A DNA stretch of 64,000 nt from Cyclobacteriaceae bacterium (GCA_016786585.1 JAEUUI010000003.1:122771-186770); one strand, 5' to 3'; positions 17,919-27,535 are shown, counted from the first letter of the stretch. Notes: generated by a model from the letters alone, not told the origin. Numbers and translations: made by a program.

Positions 17919-20294
17919 ATGACCAGATTTTACACAGTCGCATTACTTCTCGCTTCCACAATTATTTCCTTTGGCCAAACAAAAAACACCGTTAGCGGCT
18001 ATTTAAAAGACGTTTCTGATGGCGAAAAATTGATTGGCGCCACCGTGTATGTTCTGGAAACAAAAAGCGGAACGGCAACCAATGCTTACGGATTCTATTC
18101 TCTCACCCTTCCTTCGGGAGATTACACGCTTGAGTTCAGCTATATCGGCTTCGAGAAAAAAATACAGAAGATTACGTTAACCCAAAACCTGCAGCTTGAT
18201 GTGGAACTAAGTTCCGAAGCGCAGGAACTGCAGGCGATAACCGTTACCTCTGAAGGAGAAAATGCCCGTTCGCAAAACCTGGAGATGAGTGTTGCGCGGC
18301 TTGATATCTCCACGATCCAGAAAATGCCCGCATTTCTGGGCGAAGTGGATGTGATCAAAAGCTTACAAAGTCTGCCCGGTGTGAGTACTGTGGGGGAAGG
18401 TGCAACCGGGTTTAACGTGCGGGGCGGAAGTGTTGGTCAGAACCTGATTTTGCAGGATGAAGCTCCGGTGTATAACTCATCGCACATGCTTGGCTTCTTT
18501 TCAACATTTAATCCGGATGCCGTTAAAGACACGCGGCTTTATAAAGGTGCTATTCCGGCCAAGTATGGCGGCAGGCTTGCTTCCATTTTGGATGTGCGCA
18601 TGAAAGACGGTAACAACAAAGCCTATGAAACAACGGGCGGTATCGGAACCATTTTCAGCAGGCTTTCTTTTGAAGGTCCGATTGTAAAAGAAAAGGGTTC
18701 GTTCATTGTGTCCGGAAGACGGTCGTACATCGATGTGCTGGCGCGACCGTTTGTTGAGATTCTGAAAGATGGCGGAGCATTAAACTTTTACGACCTCACA
18801 ACAAAGGCTAATTACAAGCTTAACGACCGCAACCACATTTACCTGTCGGGATATTTTGGTCGTGACAATTTCTTCTTTGATAAACAGCAAGGCTTTAGCT
18901 GGGGTAACTCAACTGCAACATTGCGCTGGAACCATTTGTTCAGCGACAAGCTTTTTGCAAACGTATCCGGAGTATTCAGCAATTATAATTATCGACTCCA
19001 GTTCGGTGAAGACAATCGTGATAAGTTTCGGTGGACATCCTCCATCACGAATTACATTATCAAACCCGAATTCAGCTTCTTCATCAACAGCAACAACGAA
19101 CTCAACTTTGGTACGGACATTATCTACTACACCTTCAATCCGGCAAATGCCCTGGGTGTTTCCAACGGAGATGCCCAGCGTGTTGTTCTTGCTGAGAAAT
19201 ACAACCTGGAAACAGGCTTGTTTATTAATAACGCAATTAACATAAACCCGGCATGGTCGATTGATTATGGCGTACGGTATTCCGACTTCCGGTACTTCGG
19301 GCCTGGAACTGCTTATATCTTTGGCGACACCACTGCGGGTGTTCGCAAACCTGTACGGGGCGCAATTGATTACAAGAAAGGGGAATCGATCGCACATTAC
19401 AATAATTTTGAACCACGCTTCTCCACAAAGATTTCATTGTCGGAGAAGAGTTCCATCAAAGCGAGCTACAACCGCATGGTTCAATACCTGCATTTGATCT
19501 CTAATACGACAGCATCTAACCCGCTTGATGTGTGGACTCCAAGTTCGAACAATATCAAACCTGAAATTGGCGATCAATACACCGGGGGGTATTTCTGGAA
19601 TATCAATAAAGATTGGGAGTTTTCAGCCGAAGTATATTATCGTAAAACAAAAAATCAGATCGATTATATTGATGGCGCCGATTTATTGTTGAATCAATTC
19701 CTTGAAGGTGACTTGTTAAGCGGAAAAGGACGTGCGTATGGTATAGAGTTCTATCTTCAAAAAAAGACCGGTAAGTTTAATGGCTGGGTGAGCTATACAC
19801 TCGGACGAACCGAATTAAAAGTTGACGGAATCAATAATGGTGAATGGTATGCAGCCCGCTACGATCAGCTGCACAACCTGAAAATCACTGGTTTTTATGA
19901 CCTTTCGAAACGCTGGTCATTATCGGGTAACTTTGTACTTACCTCGGGAACGCCAACAACATTTCCTACCTCGTACATTCTTGTGCAGGGTATTCCGATT
20001 CCATACAATGCCGATGGATCGCGTAACAACGTACGCCTGCCTGCTTATCACCGGCTCGATCTTTCAGCCCGACTGGAAGGAAAAGAATTCAACAAGCATG
20101 GCAAGAAGCGAAAGAACACCGACTACTGGGTATTCTCGATTTACAATGTGTATGCTCATAAAAACCCGTTCTCAATTTATTTTTCACAAGCTGACCAGCG
20201 CTTTGTTCCCGGACAAACCATCAATACAAAAGCAACCCAGCTTTCAATCATCGGAACGATGGTTCCTTCTGTTTCTTACAACTTTAAATTCTGA
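17919..20294 (+). CDS. TonB-dependent receptor with carboxypeptidase-like N-terminal domain
   Basis: 791 residues. Signal peptide 1-20, a carboxypeptidase regulatory-like beta-sandwich (about 25-105), a plug domain (about 125-235, with SLPGVSTVGEGATGFNVRGG and GAIPAKYGGRLAS), then a 22-strand barrel. It imports an unknown substrate across the outer membrane using ExbBD-TonB energy. The DUF4249 lipoprotein gene follows after 5 bases and is the usual partner of this receptor subtype, in the place SusD has in sugar systems. No enzyme or transporter next to them hints at the ligand. Confidence 0.92.
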   Translation: MTRFYTVALLLASTIISFGQTKNTVSGYLKDVSDGEKLIGATVYVLETKSGTATNAYGFYSLTLPSGDYTLEFSYIGFEKKIQKITLTQNLQLDVELSSEAQELQAITVTSEGENARSQNLEMSVARLDISTIQKMPAFLGEVDVIKSLQSLPGVSTVGEGATGFNVRGGSVGQNLILQDEAPVYNSSHMLGFFSTFNPDAVKDTRLYKGAIPAKYGGRLASILDVRMKDGNNKAYETTGGIGTIFSRLSFEGPIVKEKGSFIVSGRRSYIDVLARPFVEILKDGGALNFYDLTTKANYKLNDRNHIYLSGYFGRDNFFFDKQQGFSWGNSTATLRWNHLFSDKLFANVSGVFSNYNYRLQFGEDNRDKFRWTSSITNYIIKPEFSFFINSNNELNFGTDIIYYTFNPANALGVSNGDAQRVVLAEKYNLETGLFINNAININPAWSIDYGVRYSDFRYFGPGTAYIFGDTTAGVRKPVRGAIDYKKGESIAHYNNFEPRFSTKISLSEKSSIKASYNRMVQYLHLISNTTASNPLDVWTPSSNNIKPEIGDQYTGGYFWNINKDWEFSAEVYYRKTKNQIDYIDGADLLLNQFLEGDLLSGKGRAYGIEFYLQKKTGKFNGWVSYTLGRTELKVDGINNGEWYAARYDQLHNLKITGFYDLSKRWSLSGNFVLTSGTPTTFPTSYILVQGIPIPYNADGSRNNVRLPAYHRLDLSARLEGKEFNKHGKKRKNTDYWVFSIYNVYAHKNPFSIYFSQADQRFVPGQTINTKATQLSIIGTMVPSVSYNFKF

Positions 20295-20299
20295 TCACG

Positions 20300-21226
20300 A
20301 TGAAATTCAACACATATAAATTTTTTGCTTTCGCTGCTATCGTAGTTACACTTTCGGCTTGCGAAGATGTTATCAACCCGGATTTGCGCGATGCTAAACC
20401 GGTTCTGGTGGTTGATGCATGGATCAACGATAAGGTCGAAGATCAGATCATCCGTCTGACGCTTTCCGAACCTTATCTAAGCGGAAAACTTCCAACCGGT
20501 GTTAGCGGAGCTACGGTTTCGGTAAGCTATGACGGCGGAAGTATTGACTTCACTGAAGATGCTGGCGATCCGGGGGTATATCGCTGGACAACCGATGCCA
20601 TCACGACAGCAGATGTTTTTGGAGAGATCGGTCGCGCCTACACCTTAACGATTAATGTAGACGGACAAACATTTGAAGCAAAGTCGAAGATCAACCGTAC
20701 GGTAGCAATCGACAGCGTAACGTTCGAAGAAGATGACAGTCCGTTCTATCCGGACAATTCTTATATCGCGCAATTCTGGGCAACCGAACCGGAAGGCACA
20801 GGTGACACGTATTGGATTCGTTCTTATAAAAATGGTGAGCTGCTCAGCAAGCCCAGCGAAATAAATATCGCATACGATGCAGGATTCTCACCAGGCGGGA
20901 GTTTTGACGGAATCACGTTCATTCCTCCAATCCGGCAGGTAAATCCAAATGATGTGGATGAAGACGATCAGCCGCTGTCACCATACGCAATCGGTGACTC
21001 GCTGTATGTTGAAATTCACTCAATCACCTATGAGTCGTTTACATTCCTGAACCAGGTAATTGTTCAAACCGACAGACCGGGAGGTTTTGGTGAATTGTTC
21101 TCAACTCCGCTGGCGAACGTGTCGACCAACATTAAGTCAACGTCACCAGGTTCATTAAAGGCGGTAGGCTTCTTCAATGTGTCGGCAGTAAAAGGATTGG
21201 GTAAAAAATTAGAAGAGAAACCCTAG
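20300..21226 (+). CDS. DUF4249 domain lipoprotein, partner of the TonB receptor
   Basis: 308 residues. The signal peptide ends in TLSAC (Cys21), followed by EDVINPDL. The early PVLVVDAWINDK and later RTVAIDSVTFEED are typical of DUF4249, a Bacteroidota-only outer-membrane lipoprotein family encoded after TonB receptors. It probably covers or feeds the receptor from the cell surface; the ligand is unknown. Its last 18 bases overlap the 3' end of the convergent barrel gene. Confidence 0.88.
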   Translation: MKFNTYKFFAFAAIVVTLSACEDVINPDLRDAKPVLVVDAWINDKVEDQIIRLTLSEPYLSGKLPTGVSGATVSVSYDGGSIDFTEDAGDPGVYRWTTDAITTADVFGEIGRAYTLTINVDGQTFEAKSKINRTVAIDSVTFEEDDSPFYPDNSYIAQFWATEPEGTGDTYWIRSYKNGELLSKPSEINIAYDAGFSPGGSFDGITFIPPIRQVNPNDVDEDDQPLSPYAIGDSLYVEIHSITYESFTFLNQVIVQTDRPGGFGELFSTPLANVSTNIKSTSPGSLKAVGFFNVSAVKGLGKKLEEKP

Positions 21227-22531
21227 GCGAACATAAAACAAGGTTCCTTCATTGGAATGGCCCACCTCAGTAGAAAGCACCGTGAGGTTAAAGGGAGTTA
21301 ACCAGATGCCTCCGCCAAAACCGTGATGCCACACATTTGACTTTCCGTCACTTGCGGTTGGATCATTATTGCTTGACGGATCTTTATACCAGACTCTTCC
21401 CACATCATAAAATCCGAGGATTCCCAAATGTGCCGGGAATAAATAGGATTGGAAGCTTGTAAGCTTGATGCGAACTTCGTTATTGAAAAAGAGTTTGCGG
21501 TCACCGTAGAAACGCGTTTTTCGAAACCCCCGCAATTCCGTTTTACCGTCCAGAATTTGTGCCTGGTAGAATTCATACTTACCCGTGTTGATGCCTGCGC
21601 CGGCACGGAATGCAAAGGTTACAATAGCAGGAATTTTAAATGCCTGATACACCGCAATTGAAGCATTGTGTGACGTGAAGTTATCGGTATTAAAACCTTT
21701 CATGTACCGGGAATTCTGCTGCAGGTAAACTCCGCGTGTGGTGAGCAACGGGTGATTCCGTTTATCGATTCCCCACGAGGTTAACAGACCGAGATAATTG
21801 CGATCGTTTTCAATCAATGGGTGGGTTGGAGTGTACTCATTTATAATGTACCGGTCTTTACCTTCCGGATTCTCGATCTCCAGCCGCTGAAACGTGGGGC
21901 CGATTTTAAAAAATCCTACACTGCCAAGTTTTCTGGCGAGCTTCAAATCTAACCGCACTTCTTGAAAGCGAACCCGGTAGTAATTAATGGCACGGCCTAC
22001 GTTCACGCCCGGTTCATCATCGATGTTTTTGTTAAACTTCGACTCGTTGCCCCAGCCAAAGAAGTTATTGACGTAGTTGGGCAGTTTGATGTCGGCATCA
22101 ATCTCACCATTCCACTTGCCGATGATTCCCGTGAACCGGCCATCATACCGGAAATTCGCGGAACTCGTGTTTGCTGCATAGCTCGCCAAAAACAAATGTT
22201 TGGATTTAAACGGATCTTTTCTGAATCCGTGATTGATTGTAATGAAGCCACCACCCAGAAATACGCCATCGTCAATATTATAGTTAGCGTAAATAAGCGG
22301 TGCGGTGCGGTTGTACTTGAACTCTTTCCAATTATACTCATTCACCGCAGCATCGGTTGACGTGCGCTCCTTCACGTTACTATCGTTTGAAAAAGCGATG
22401 TCGTTCGTTACATCATAGACATAAACAGCCTTATCCTTTTTAGATTGGACTTCATCTTTACCTGCTCCACCGATGATCCGGACATCTATCTTTTTATTCC
22501 GGTCACCGGTAATGACAAACTGATCATCTCC
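21209..22531 (-). CDS. C-terminal outer-membrane barrel part of a frameshifted phosphoesterase gene
   Basis: Continuous frame of 441 codons that has no proper start; a GTG at 22375 is the first formal start codon. It reads straight on from the phosphoesterase gene if one base is added to the run of five C (plus strand) at 22530-22534: the restored junction is LFGLGGDDQFVITGDR. The protein is a BamA/TamA-like (surface antigen D15) 16-strand barrel: GGGFITINHGF near the start, GKTELRGFR, FYGDRKLFFNNEVR, GILGFYDVGRVW, and a C-terminal strand ending in Phe. In related Bacteroidota the whole is one protein of about 1,230 residues. See the findings for possible causes of the break. Confidence 0.8.
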   Translation of the reverse strand, partial: GDDQFVITGDRNKKIDVRIIGGAGKDEVQSKKDKAVYVYDVTNDIAFSNDSNVKERTSTDAAVNEYNWKEFKYNRTAPLIYANYNIDDGVFLGGGFITINHGFRKDPFKSKHLFLASYAANTSSANFRYDGRFTGIIGKWNGEIDADIKLPNYVNNFFGWGNESKFNKNIDDEPGVNVGRAINYYRVRFQEVRLDLKLARKLGSVGFFKIGPTFQRLEIENPEGKDRYIINEYTPTHPLIENDRNYLGLLTSWGIDKRNHPLLTTRGVYLQQNSRYMKGFNTDNFTSHNASIAVYQAFKIPAIVTFAFRAGAGINTGKYEFYQAQILDGKTELRGFRKTRFYGDRKLFFNNEVRIKLTSFQSYLFPAHLGILGFYDVGRVWYKDPSSNNDPTASDGKSNVWHHGFGGGIWLTPFNLTVLSTEVGHSNEGTLFYVRLGFLF

Positions 22532-24876
22532 CCCAATCCAAACAGTCTCACTTCATGCGTTTCACTTGCAAGGAATTGTCTCTCATAAAGCAGTTTACCC
22601 CTCTCGCCTTCTTTGTTCAGCTTGTAAACCGACACAGTTACGTTGCCGTTATTCTGTCGTTCTACTTCAAATCGCTCGCGTTTGTCGGAACCGGTTAATG
22701 TGACTTCTTTTGCTAGAAACTTATAATGCTCCAATGCACTTTCGCGCAGCATTTTTCTCCGTGCTTTTAATGCCGAAGCAATCCGTTCTCCGTGCAACGC
22801 ATAGATTTCAGCGGGCCATTTCTTTAACGATGCATCAATCAGGGAATCACTGAGGTGTGCGGTTAAATCATCCGCAACAGCGATCCAATCTTCACGACTA
22901 AGCGTGGTTAAAAATTTCCGGTCAATGAATCGGCCACTGAACATCAGGCCTGACGGCCAATTGATTTCCTTATCGAATCCTTCGAATTGAAAGAGCAGCC
23001 ACTTGTGACCTAAAAATTTTGGAATACGGCCCTCGCTTACGAAAAATGCCTGGTCACGATCGCGCGGAATGGGGCGGTATGTTTTACCTTTTTTGGAATC
23101 AAATTCAGCCCAGCGCCATTGGTCATCGTGGCGGTCCCAATCGCCAATCCATAAATCAAAAAGTCGTGAACGGAGAAAAAACTTTTGATCAACTGTATTA
23201 TCGTTATCCTTTGCGAGTTGCTCCAGCAATTTTGTTGAGCTGATCATTTTTTCTGCATTGCCAAAAAAAGGCATCCCTGCTCCGTTACCATCCGGGCGTT
23301 CTTCAAACAGCATGAGCCGGTTAGCAACATCTTTTCGGTAAACACCCAAGCGCGGATCGTCAGGAATAAAAACAACTTTTGGATTGGTGTGATAAATTCC
23401 TGCGCCCTGTGCGAGGTAAGGCACTACGAGCGCTCCATACGGATGCCCTGCGGAAATTTGATCCTGCACGATGTCTTCCGCGAATGTATTTCGGAACGGC
23501 TCGGGCAACGCACTCTCGGGATACTTCTCAATTGATCGCAACGAATATGCGCGACCAATTGAGTCTTCCAGTCGAAGCGAGATGGTCTGATGGCCTCCGC
23601 CCCGCTGAATAATTTTCAGTCCGCCTTTCTCTTTATTTATATCGAATACGGGTACATTAATTTTCTGAGCCCACTCCTTCCGGTAATTTTCGCCAAGCCA
23701 TTTACGATGTGAGCTACCCGCGTCATATTGGTCGCTCGCGTTGGCTTCTACTGTTCCTTCAGCAATCACTGCAGCCGCGATCGAATCCTTTTTTTCCGGA
23801 GTAAGTGCCGGAATTACCTTTTGAAAACTGATGTGATCGTTAGCGATATATTCTACGGTCGACTCAGTGTTGTTCCGGATACTTACGCGTACATAGCCAA
23901 GCGACTCTTCGGCATACTGCGAATACCTTTTCTTTTTTGCCGTTCCAGATTTCGAGCCACCGCCGCTAATGATGTAATGAACATTGTCTTTCTCAATAAA
24001 CTGAAGCGAGTGATCATGACCCGAAGCATAGATTACGCCCGGGTATTGTTCGAGCAACGCCATCATTTGTTTCCTCAGCTTCCGGTATTCAGGATGCGAT
24101 GTATCCTGGATGCTTCCGAAAATTTTCCGGTAAAGCGGATAGAGCGATCCGACCACCGGAAGCGGGATGTACAACTTTTTATTAAGATCAGTGAATGGAA
24201 AGATGTGATCCTTGAGTGAGTAAACGCCTCCATGCTCTCCGTATGTAATTACCGGATGATGGGCGGCCACAATCACTCGTTTGTGTTGGTTTCTTCGTAA
24301 CGCATCATCGAGTTGCACGATCAGGTCGGCCTGAGTCTTGCAATCACATAAACTTGTTTCTCCTTCGGGCTTTTCCCAGGGTTGAAGCCACCACTGGGTG
24401 TCGATCACAATCAACACAACTTTATCGCTTAGCGGAATTTCAACCGGGCCGGGGCAACCATTCTGCGGAAGCAGTTTAATGTTATCGCGGTGAAGCGAAT
24501 CGAGCCATGCCTGCTGGTAATGAATAAAGTTTATCCCATCCGGACGGCCGCGTTTCCAGTCGTGGTTACCGGGAACAAAAATCATCGGACCCTTAAAGCC
24601 CGGAACAAGGTCTATCGAAGCCTGCAGAATTTCTTCAGCCTCAGCGCGCTTACGATTACCGGCCGGAGGCATACCCTTTGGGTAGATATTATCGCCCAGG
24701 AAAACAATGGCTGAGGGCACCGAATCGTTAACCTGTTGCTGTAAGAGTTTTTTGTAGGATGCGTTCTTTACCGACTTCAGGCCCGCATCGCCAATCAGGT
24801 AAACATGAAAATTATCCTGGGCAAAAAGTTGGATGGGTGCAAGGATGAGGAGGAGCCGGACGACAGCTTTTGACAT
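22486..24876 (-). CDS. Secreted calcineurin-like phosphoesterase with kinase-like region, N-terminal part of a frameshifted gene
   Basis: 796 residues from the ATG at 24876 (a start 45 bases earlier lacks the signal-peptide fit). Signal peptide ends QLFAQ. Residues about 20-330 are a metallophosphoesterase with all boxes: GDAG, FLGDNIYP, PGNHDW, AHHP and GHDH. Residues about 420-770 are a second domain with a Gly-rich loop (GGGHQTISLR, 426-435), Lys451, GDWDRHDDQW (578-587) and PRDRDQAFF (604-612), which I read as an atypical kinase-like fold (inference). The frame then ends early, after LFGLGEM, because of a missing base in a G run. The intact gene would continue into the barrel at 21209-22531 and place both enzyme parts next to the outer membrane. 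Confidence 0.85.
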   Translation of the reverse strand: MSKAVVRLLLILAPIQLFAQDNFHVYLIGDAGLKSVKNASYKKLLQQQVNDSVPSAIVFLGDNIYPKGMPPAGNRKRAEAEEILQASIDLVPGFKGPMIFVPGNHDWKRGRPDGINFIHYQQAWLDSLHRDNIKLLPQNGCPGPVEIPLSDKVVLIVIDTQWWLQPWEKPEGETSLCDCKTQADLIVQLDDALRRNQHKRVIVAAHHPVITYGEHGGVYSLKDHIFPFTDLNKKLYIPLPVVGSLYPLYRKIFGSIQDTSHPEYRKLRKQMMALLEQYPGVIYASGHDHSLQFIEKDNVHYIISGGGSKSGTAKKKRYSQYAEESLGYVRVSIRNNTESTVEYIANDHISFQKVIPALTPEKKDSIAAAVIAEGTVEANASDQYDAGSSHRKWLGENYRKEWAQKINVPVFDINKEKGGLKIIQRGGGHQTISLRLEDSIGRAYSLRSIEKYPESALPEPFRNTFAEDIVQDQISAGHPYGALVVPYLAQGAGIYHTNPKVVFIPDDPRLGVYRKDVANRLMLFEERPDGNGAGMPFFGNAEKMISSTKLLEQLAKDNDNTVDQKFFLRSRLFDLWIGDWDRHDDQWRWAEFDSKKGKTYRPIPRDRDQAFFVSEGRIPKFLGHKWLLFQFEGFDKEINWPSGLMFSGRFIDRKFLTTLSREDWIAVADDLTAHLSDSLIDASLKKWPAEIYALHGERIASALKARRKMLRESALEHYKFLAKEVTLTGSDKRERFEVERQNNGNVTVSVYKLNKEGERGKLLYERQFLASETHEVRLFGLGEMISLSLPVTGIKR

Positions 24877-24997
24877 AGCGCTAAAGATAAAGTGTGTGAG
24901 GCAATTTGCCTTAGTGAACAAATGAGTTTAAAAACCTGTTCCTATACGGGATAGTTTAATTCGAGTCAATTTTTGATATTTAACATCTCAACCAGCG

Positions 24998-26209
24998 ATG
25001 GAAACTGAATTAATCCGCAAATCAAGGGCTTATGCCGAAGAAATACTCCGGAAACTCCCGGAGACTTTTACGTATCATAACCTGAAGCATACCACTGGTG
25101 TTGCGGAAGCTGCCGAAGAAATCGGCAGACAAAGCACACTCTCCAACGATGACCTTGAGAACGTGCTGATTGCCGCATGGCTCCACGACACCGGCTATGA
25201 GAAAGATCGGGAGCACCACGAGGAGCGTTCCGCTGACACAGCCACCACATTGCTGGAAAGCTGGGGTGCCTCACCCGACAAAGTAAAAAAAGTACAGAAT
25301 CTGATAGCTGCGACCCGCATGCCGCAGAATCCGCAGAACCTGGCGGAACAAGTACTCTGCGATGCAGACCTGTATCACTTATCCAAGAAAGATATTTTTG
25401 AATGCGCGCAGCAGATCCGCTCGGAGATCGAAACATTCAAGAACATTAAGTTTGAAAGCGATAAAGAGTGGGGCGAATACAACCTGAAGTTTTTAAAGAG
25501 CCACAGCTACTTTACCCTTTACGGCCGGCAGGTGCTGGAAGAACGCAAAAAGAAAAACATTAAAAAGCTGAAGAAGATGCTGAATCCCAAGGTTGACGAA
25601 CATTATGTGAAAGACCTGGAGAAAGAGCTTGGCAAGCTTCAGAAAAAACTCGATAAAAAAGTTAATCCTGATCGCGGTATCGAAACCATGTTCCGCGTAA
25701 CATCAGAAAATCACATTACCCTGAGCGGGATGGCCGATACCAAATCGAACATCATGATTTCGATCAATTCGATTATCCTGTCGGTTATTATTTCCGTGTT
25801 ATTCCGCAAGCTTGAGGAATTTCCCAACCTGCTCATTCCTACCCTGATGCTGGTGGCAACCTGTTTGATTACGATTGTGTTTGCGATCCTTGCTACGCGT
25901 CCGAATATTTCATCCGGAAAGTTTACGCGTGAAGACATTAAAGAGAAGCGCACCAATCTTCTCTTCTTTGGAAATTTTCACGGCATGGAACTTAACAATT
26001 ACGATTGGGGCATGCGCGAAATGATGAAGGATGCTGATTACCTGTACGGAAGCCTGATCAAGGACATCTATTTCAACGGGCGTGTGCTGGCACGAAAATA
26101 TAAATTACTGCGCTGGTCGTACAGCATCTTCATGTTCGGCTTCGTTGCCTCTATCATTGGCTTTACGATTGCGTTGCTGATGTACTATTATCCGTCAGGG
26201 AAGCTTTAA
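24998..26209 (+). CDS. HD domain protein with PycTM-like membrane domain
   Basis: 403 residues. An N-terminal HD phosphohydrolase domain (about 8-190) has the metal residues His31, His63-Asp64 (WLHDTG) and Asp122 (CDADLYH). A charged helical linker (about 180-225) leads to a C-terminal domain with three transmembrane helices (about 248-268, 275-297 and 375-398) of the DUF5706 / PycTM type, the membrane effector family of Pycsar anti-phage systems. HD domains of this class hydrolyse cyclic nucleotides or nucleotide phosphates. So the protein could break down and sense a cyclic nucleotide. Its stop overlaps, in TTAA, the stop of a convergent membrane nucleotide cyclase. Confidence 0.85.
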   Translation: METELIRKSRAYAEEILRKLPETFTYHNLKHTTGVAEAAEEIGRQSTLSNDDLENVLIAAWLHDTGYEKDREHHEERSADTATTLLESWGASPDKVKKVQNLIAATRMPQNPQNLAEQVLCDADLYHLSKKDIFECAQQIRSEIETFKNIKFESDKEWGEYNLKFLKSHSYFTLYGRQVLEERKKKNIKKLKKMLNPKVDEHYVKDLEKELGKLQKKLDKKVNPDRGIETMFRVTSENHITLSGMADTKSNIMISINSIILSVIISVLFRKLEEFPNLLIPTLMLVATCLITIVFAILATRPNISSGKFTREDIKEKRTNLLFFGNFHGMELNNYDWGMREMMKDADYLYGSLIKDIYFNGRVLARKYKLLRWSYSIFMFGFVASIIGFTIALLMYYYPSGKL

Positions 26210-27495
26210 GTCTCCACTTTGTAAATCTCTACTTCGGTACCAAATCCTTTCATCGGCTGTTTGCCGAGGGAAGTCATTTGCACTTTGCCGGCCGCGATCC
26301 GGTTTTTAACCGCATCGGTAATGAGTAATTCCGATTGAAACTGCTTGTTAAGCTGCTCAACGCGGAAGGCAATGATTACTGCCGACCCGCTGATCGAATA
26401 TTGCTTCCGGCTTTCATTGCCAATGTTTCCCGTGATTACATCACCCGTATGTACACCCATGCCCAGCTTGGTTAATGGAATCGTACCATCCTCGCACAAT
26501 TGGTTAACCTTTTGCAAAATCTTCAGCGAGGCTTCGAACGCCATATCCGCATGCAGCGGATTTTCAACAGGCGTGCCGAACGTGGCCATAATTCCATCGC
26601 CCAAAATCTGGTTAACGATTCCCTGGTGCTGATTGATGATATCAATGATCGGCCCGAAGATCTTATTCTGATAATCCATGATTTCATCGGGCGAATGTGT
26701 CTCTGCAAAGGGCGTAAAATTCCGGATGTCAAGCGCGAGCACCGTAGCTTCCTGTTTCTTGGCTTTTCCCTGCTCGCTGATCAGTGCTGAGAATACTTCG
26801 CGTGATACCTGCTGCCCAAACAACACTTCCATGTCGCTCTTCGCACGCTGGAGATCGTATGACAAATAAATTCTCTTCTGAACCTGCTGCGCAACGTACC
26901 CCGCTGCGAGGCCGCTCATCACGAGCACCACACACCGCAGATAAAAACTGTTAGAGGGCAGAAGAACAAGATAAGAATCTGTTTGCAGGTCGAGCTCATA
27001 CCCGTAGTAAACGATTATCGCATACTCCGCAGCAGCAAGCAAGCCGGTCAGAAAGCTGAGTCGAAAATCGAGGTGCAATACGGAAATGATGATGAACAGG
27101 AAGTACATCAGAAAAATCGGGGAATCGATAAACAGCAACTGATGCTGAATATCAACCATGTACAGCATCAGCATACTGGGGAATGAAATCTCGATCAGCG
27201 TATGGATAAACCGGAACGTTTCCCGTACCCGGTGATATTTCTTTCGCAAAAAAGCAATCACCCGGAGAATGATCACCTCATACAAAATAAAAAACGTGAG
27301 CCAGCCAACCACAAAGAAGTAGTTTTCAGTACCTCCGTAAATGGCCGTGATCTTGTCGCTCAGGAAGAAGAAGTTGATATTGATCGCCACAAAGGCGAGC
27401 AGGAACAGCCCAATAATGAGCTGCGTGCGCTGGTATTCACTCCGCGCAATCTCTTTTTCAAACTCAGGATAAAAAATAGTAGAACGTCTCTTCAA
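26206..27495 (-). CDS. Membrane class III adenylate/guanylate cyclase
   Basis: 429 residues. Six transmembrane helices span residues about 25-200, a short coiled linker follows, and the class III cyclase domain occupies about 245-425. Metal-binding aspartates are Asp256 (LALDIRNFT) and Asp300 (ILGDGIMATFG). In the transition-state motif the usual Asn is Ile374 while Arg378 is kept (SISGSAVIIAFR). It should make cAMP or cGMP (or, less likely, a pyrimidine cyclic nucleotide) in response to a membrane or lipid signal. It faces the HD-PycTM gene, stop against stop. Upstream there are direct repeats and a palindrome. Confidence 0.88.
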   Translation of the reverse strand: MKRRSTIFYPEFEKEIARSEYQRTQLIIGLFLLAFVAININFFFLSDKITAIYGGTENYFFVVGWLTFFILYEVIILRVIAFLRKKYHRVRETFRFIHTLIEISFPSMLMLYMVDIQHQLLFIDSPIFLMYFLFIIISVLHLDFRLSFLTGLLAAAEYAIIVYYGYELDLQTDSYLVLLPSNSFYLRCVVLVMSGLAAGYVAQQVQKRIYLSYDLQRAKSDMEVLFGQQVSREVFSALISEQGKAKKQEATVLALDIRNFTPFAETHSPDEIMDYQNKIFGPIIDIINQHQGIVNQILGDGIMATFGTPVENPLHADMAFEASLKILQKVNQLCEDGTIPLTKLGMGVHTGDVITGNIGNESRKQYSISGSAVIIAFRVEQLNKQFQSELLITDAVKNRIAAGKVQMTSLGKQPMKGFGTEVEIYKVET

Positions 27496-27535
27496 ATGCA
27501 GGGGATTTTGTTCATTTCAAATGACGGAACGCGAA

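Noticed and set aside
24998..27495. A canonical Pycsar anti-phage operon
   Set aside because: The cyclase and the PycTM protein are convergent, the effector carries an HD domain, the cyclase is membrane-bound, and there are no other defence genes nearby. Kept only as a possible signalling pair.
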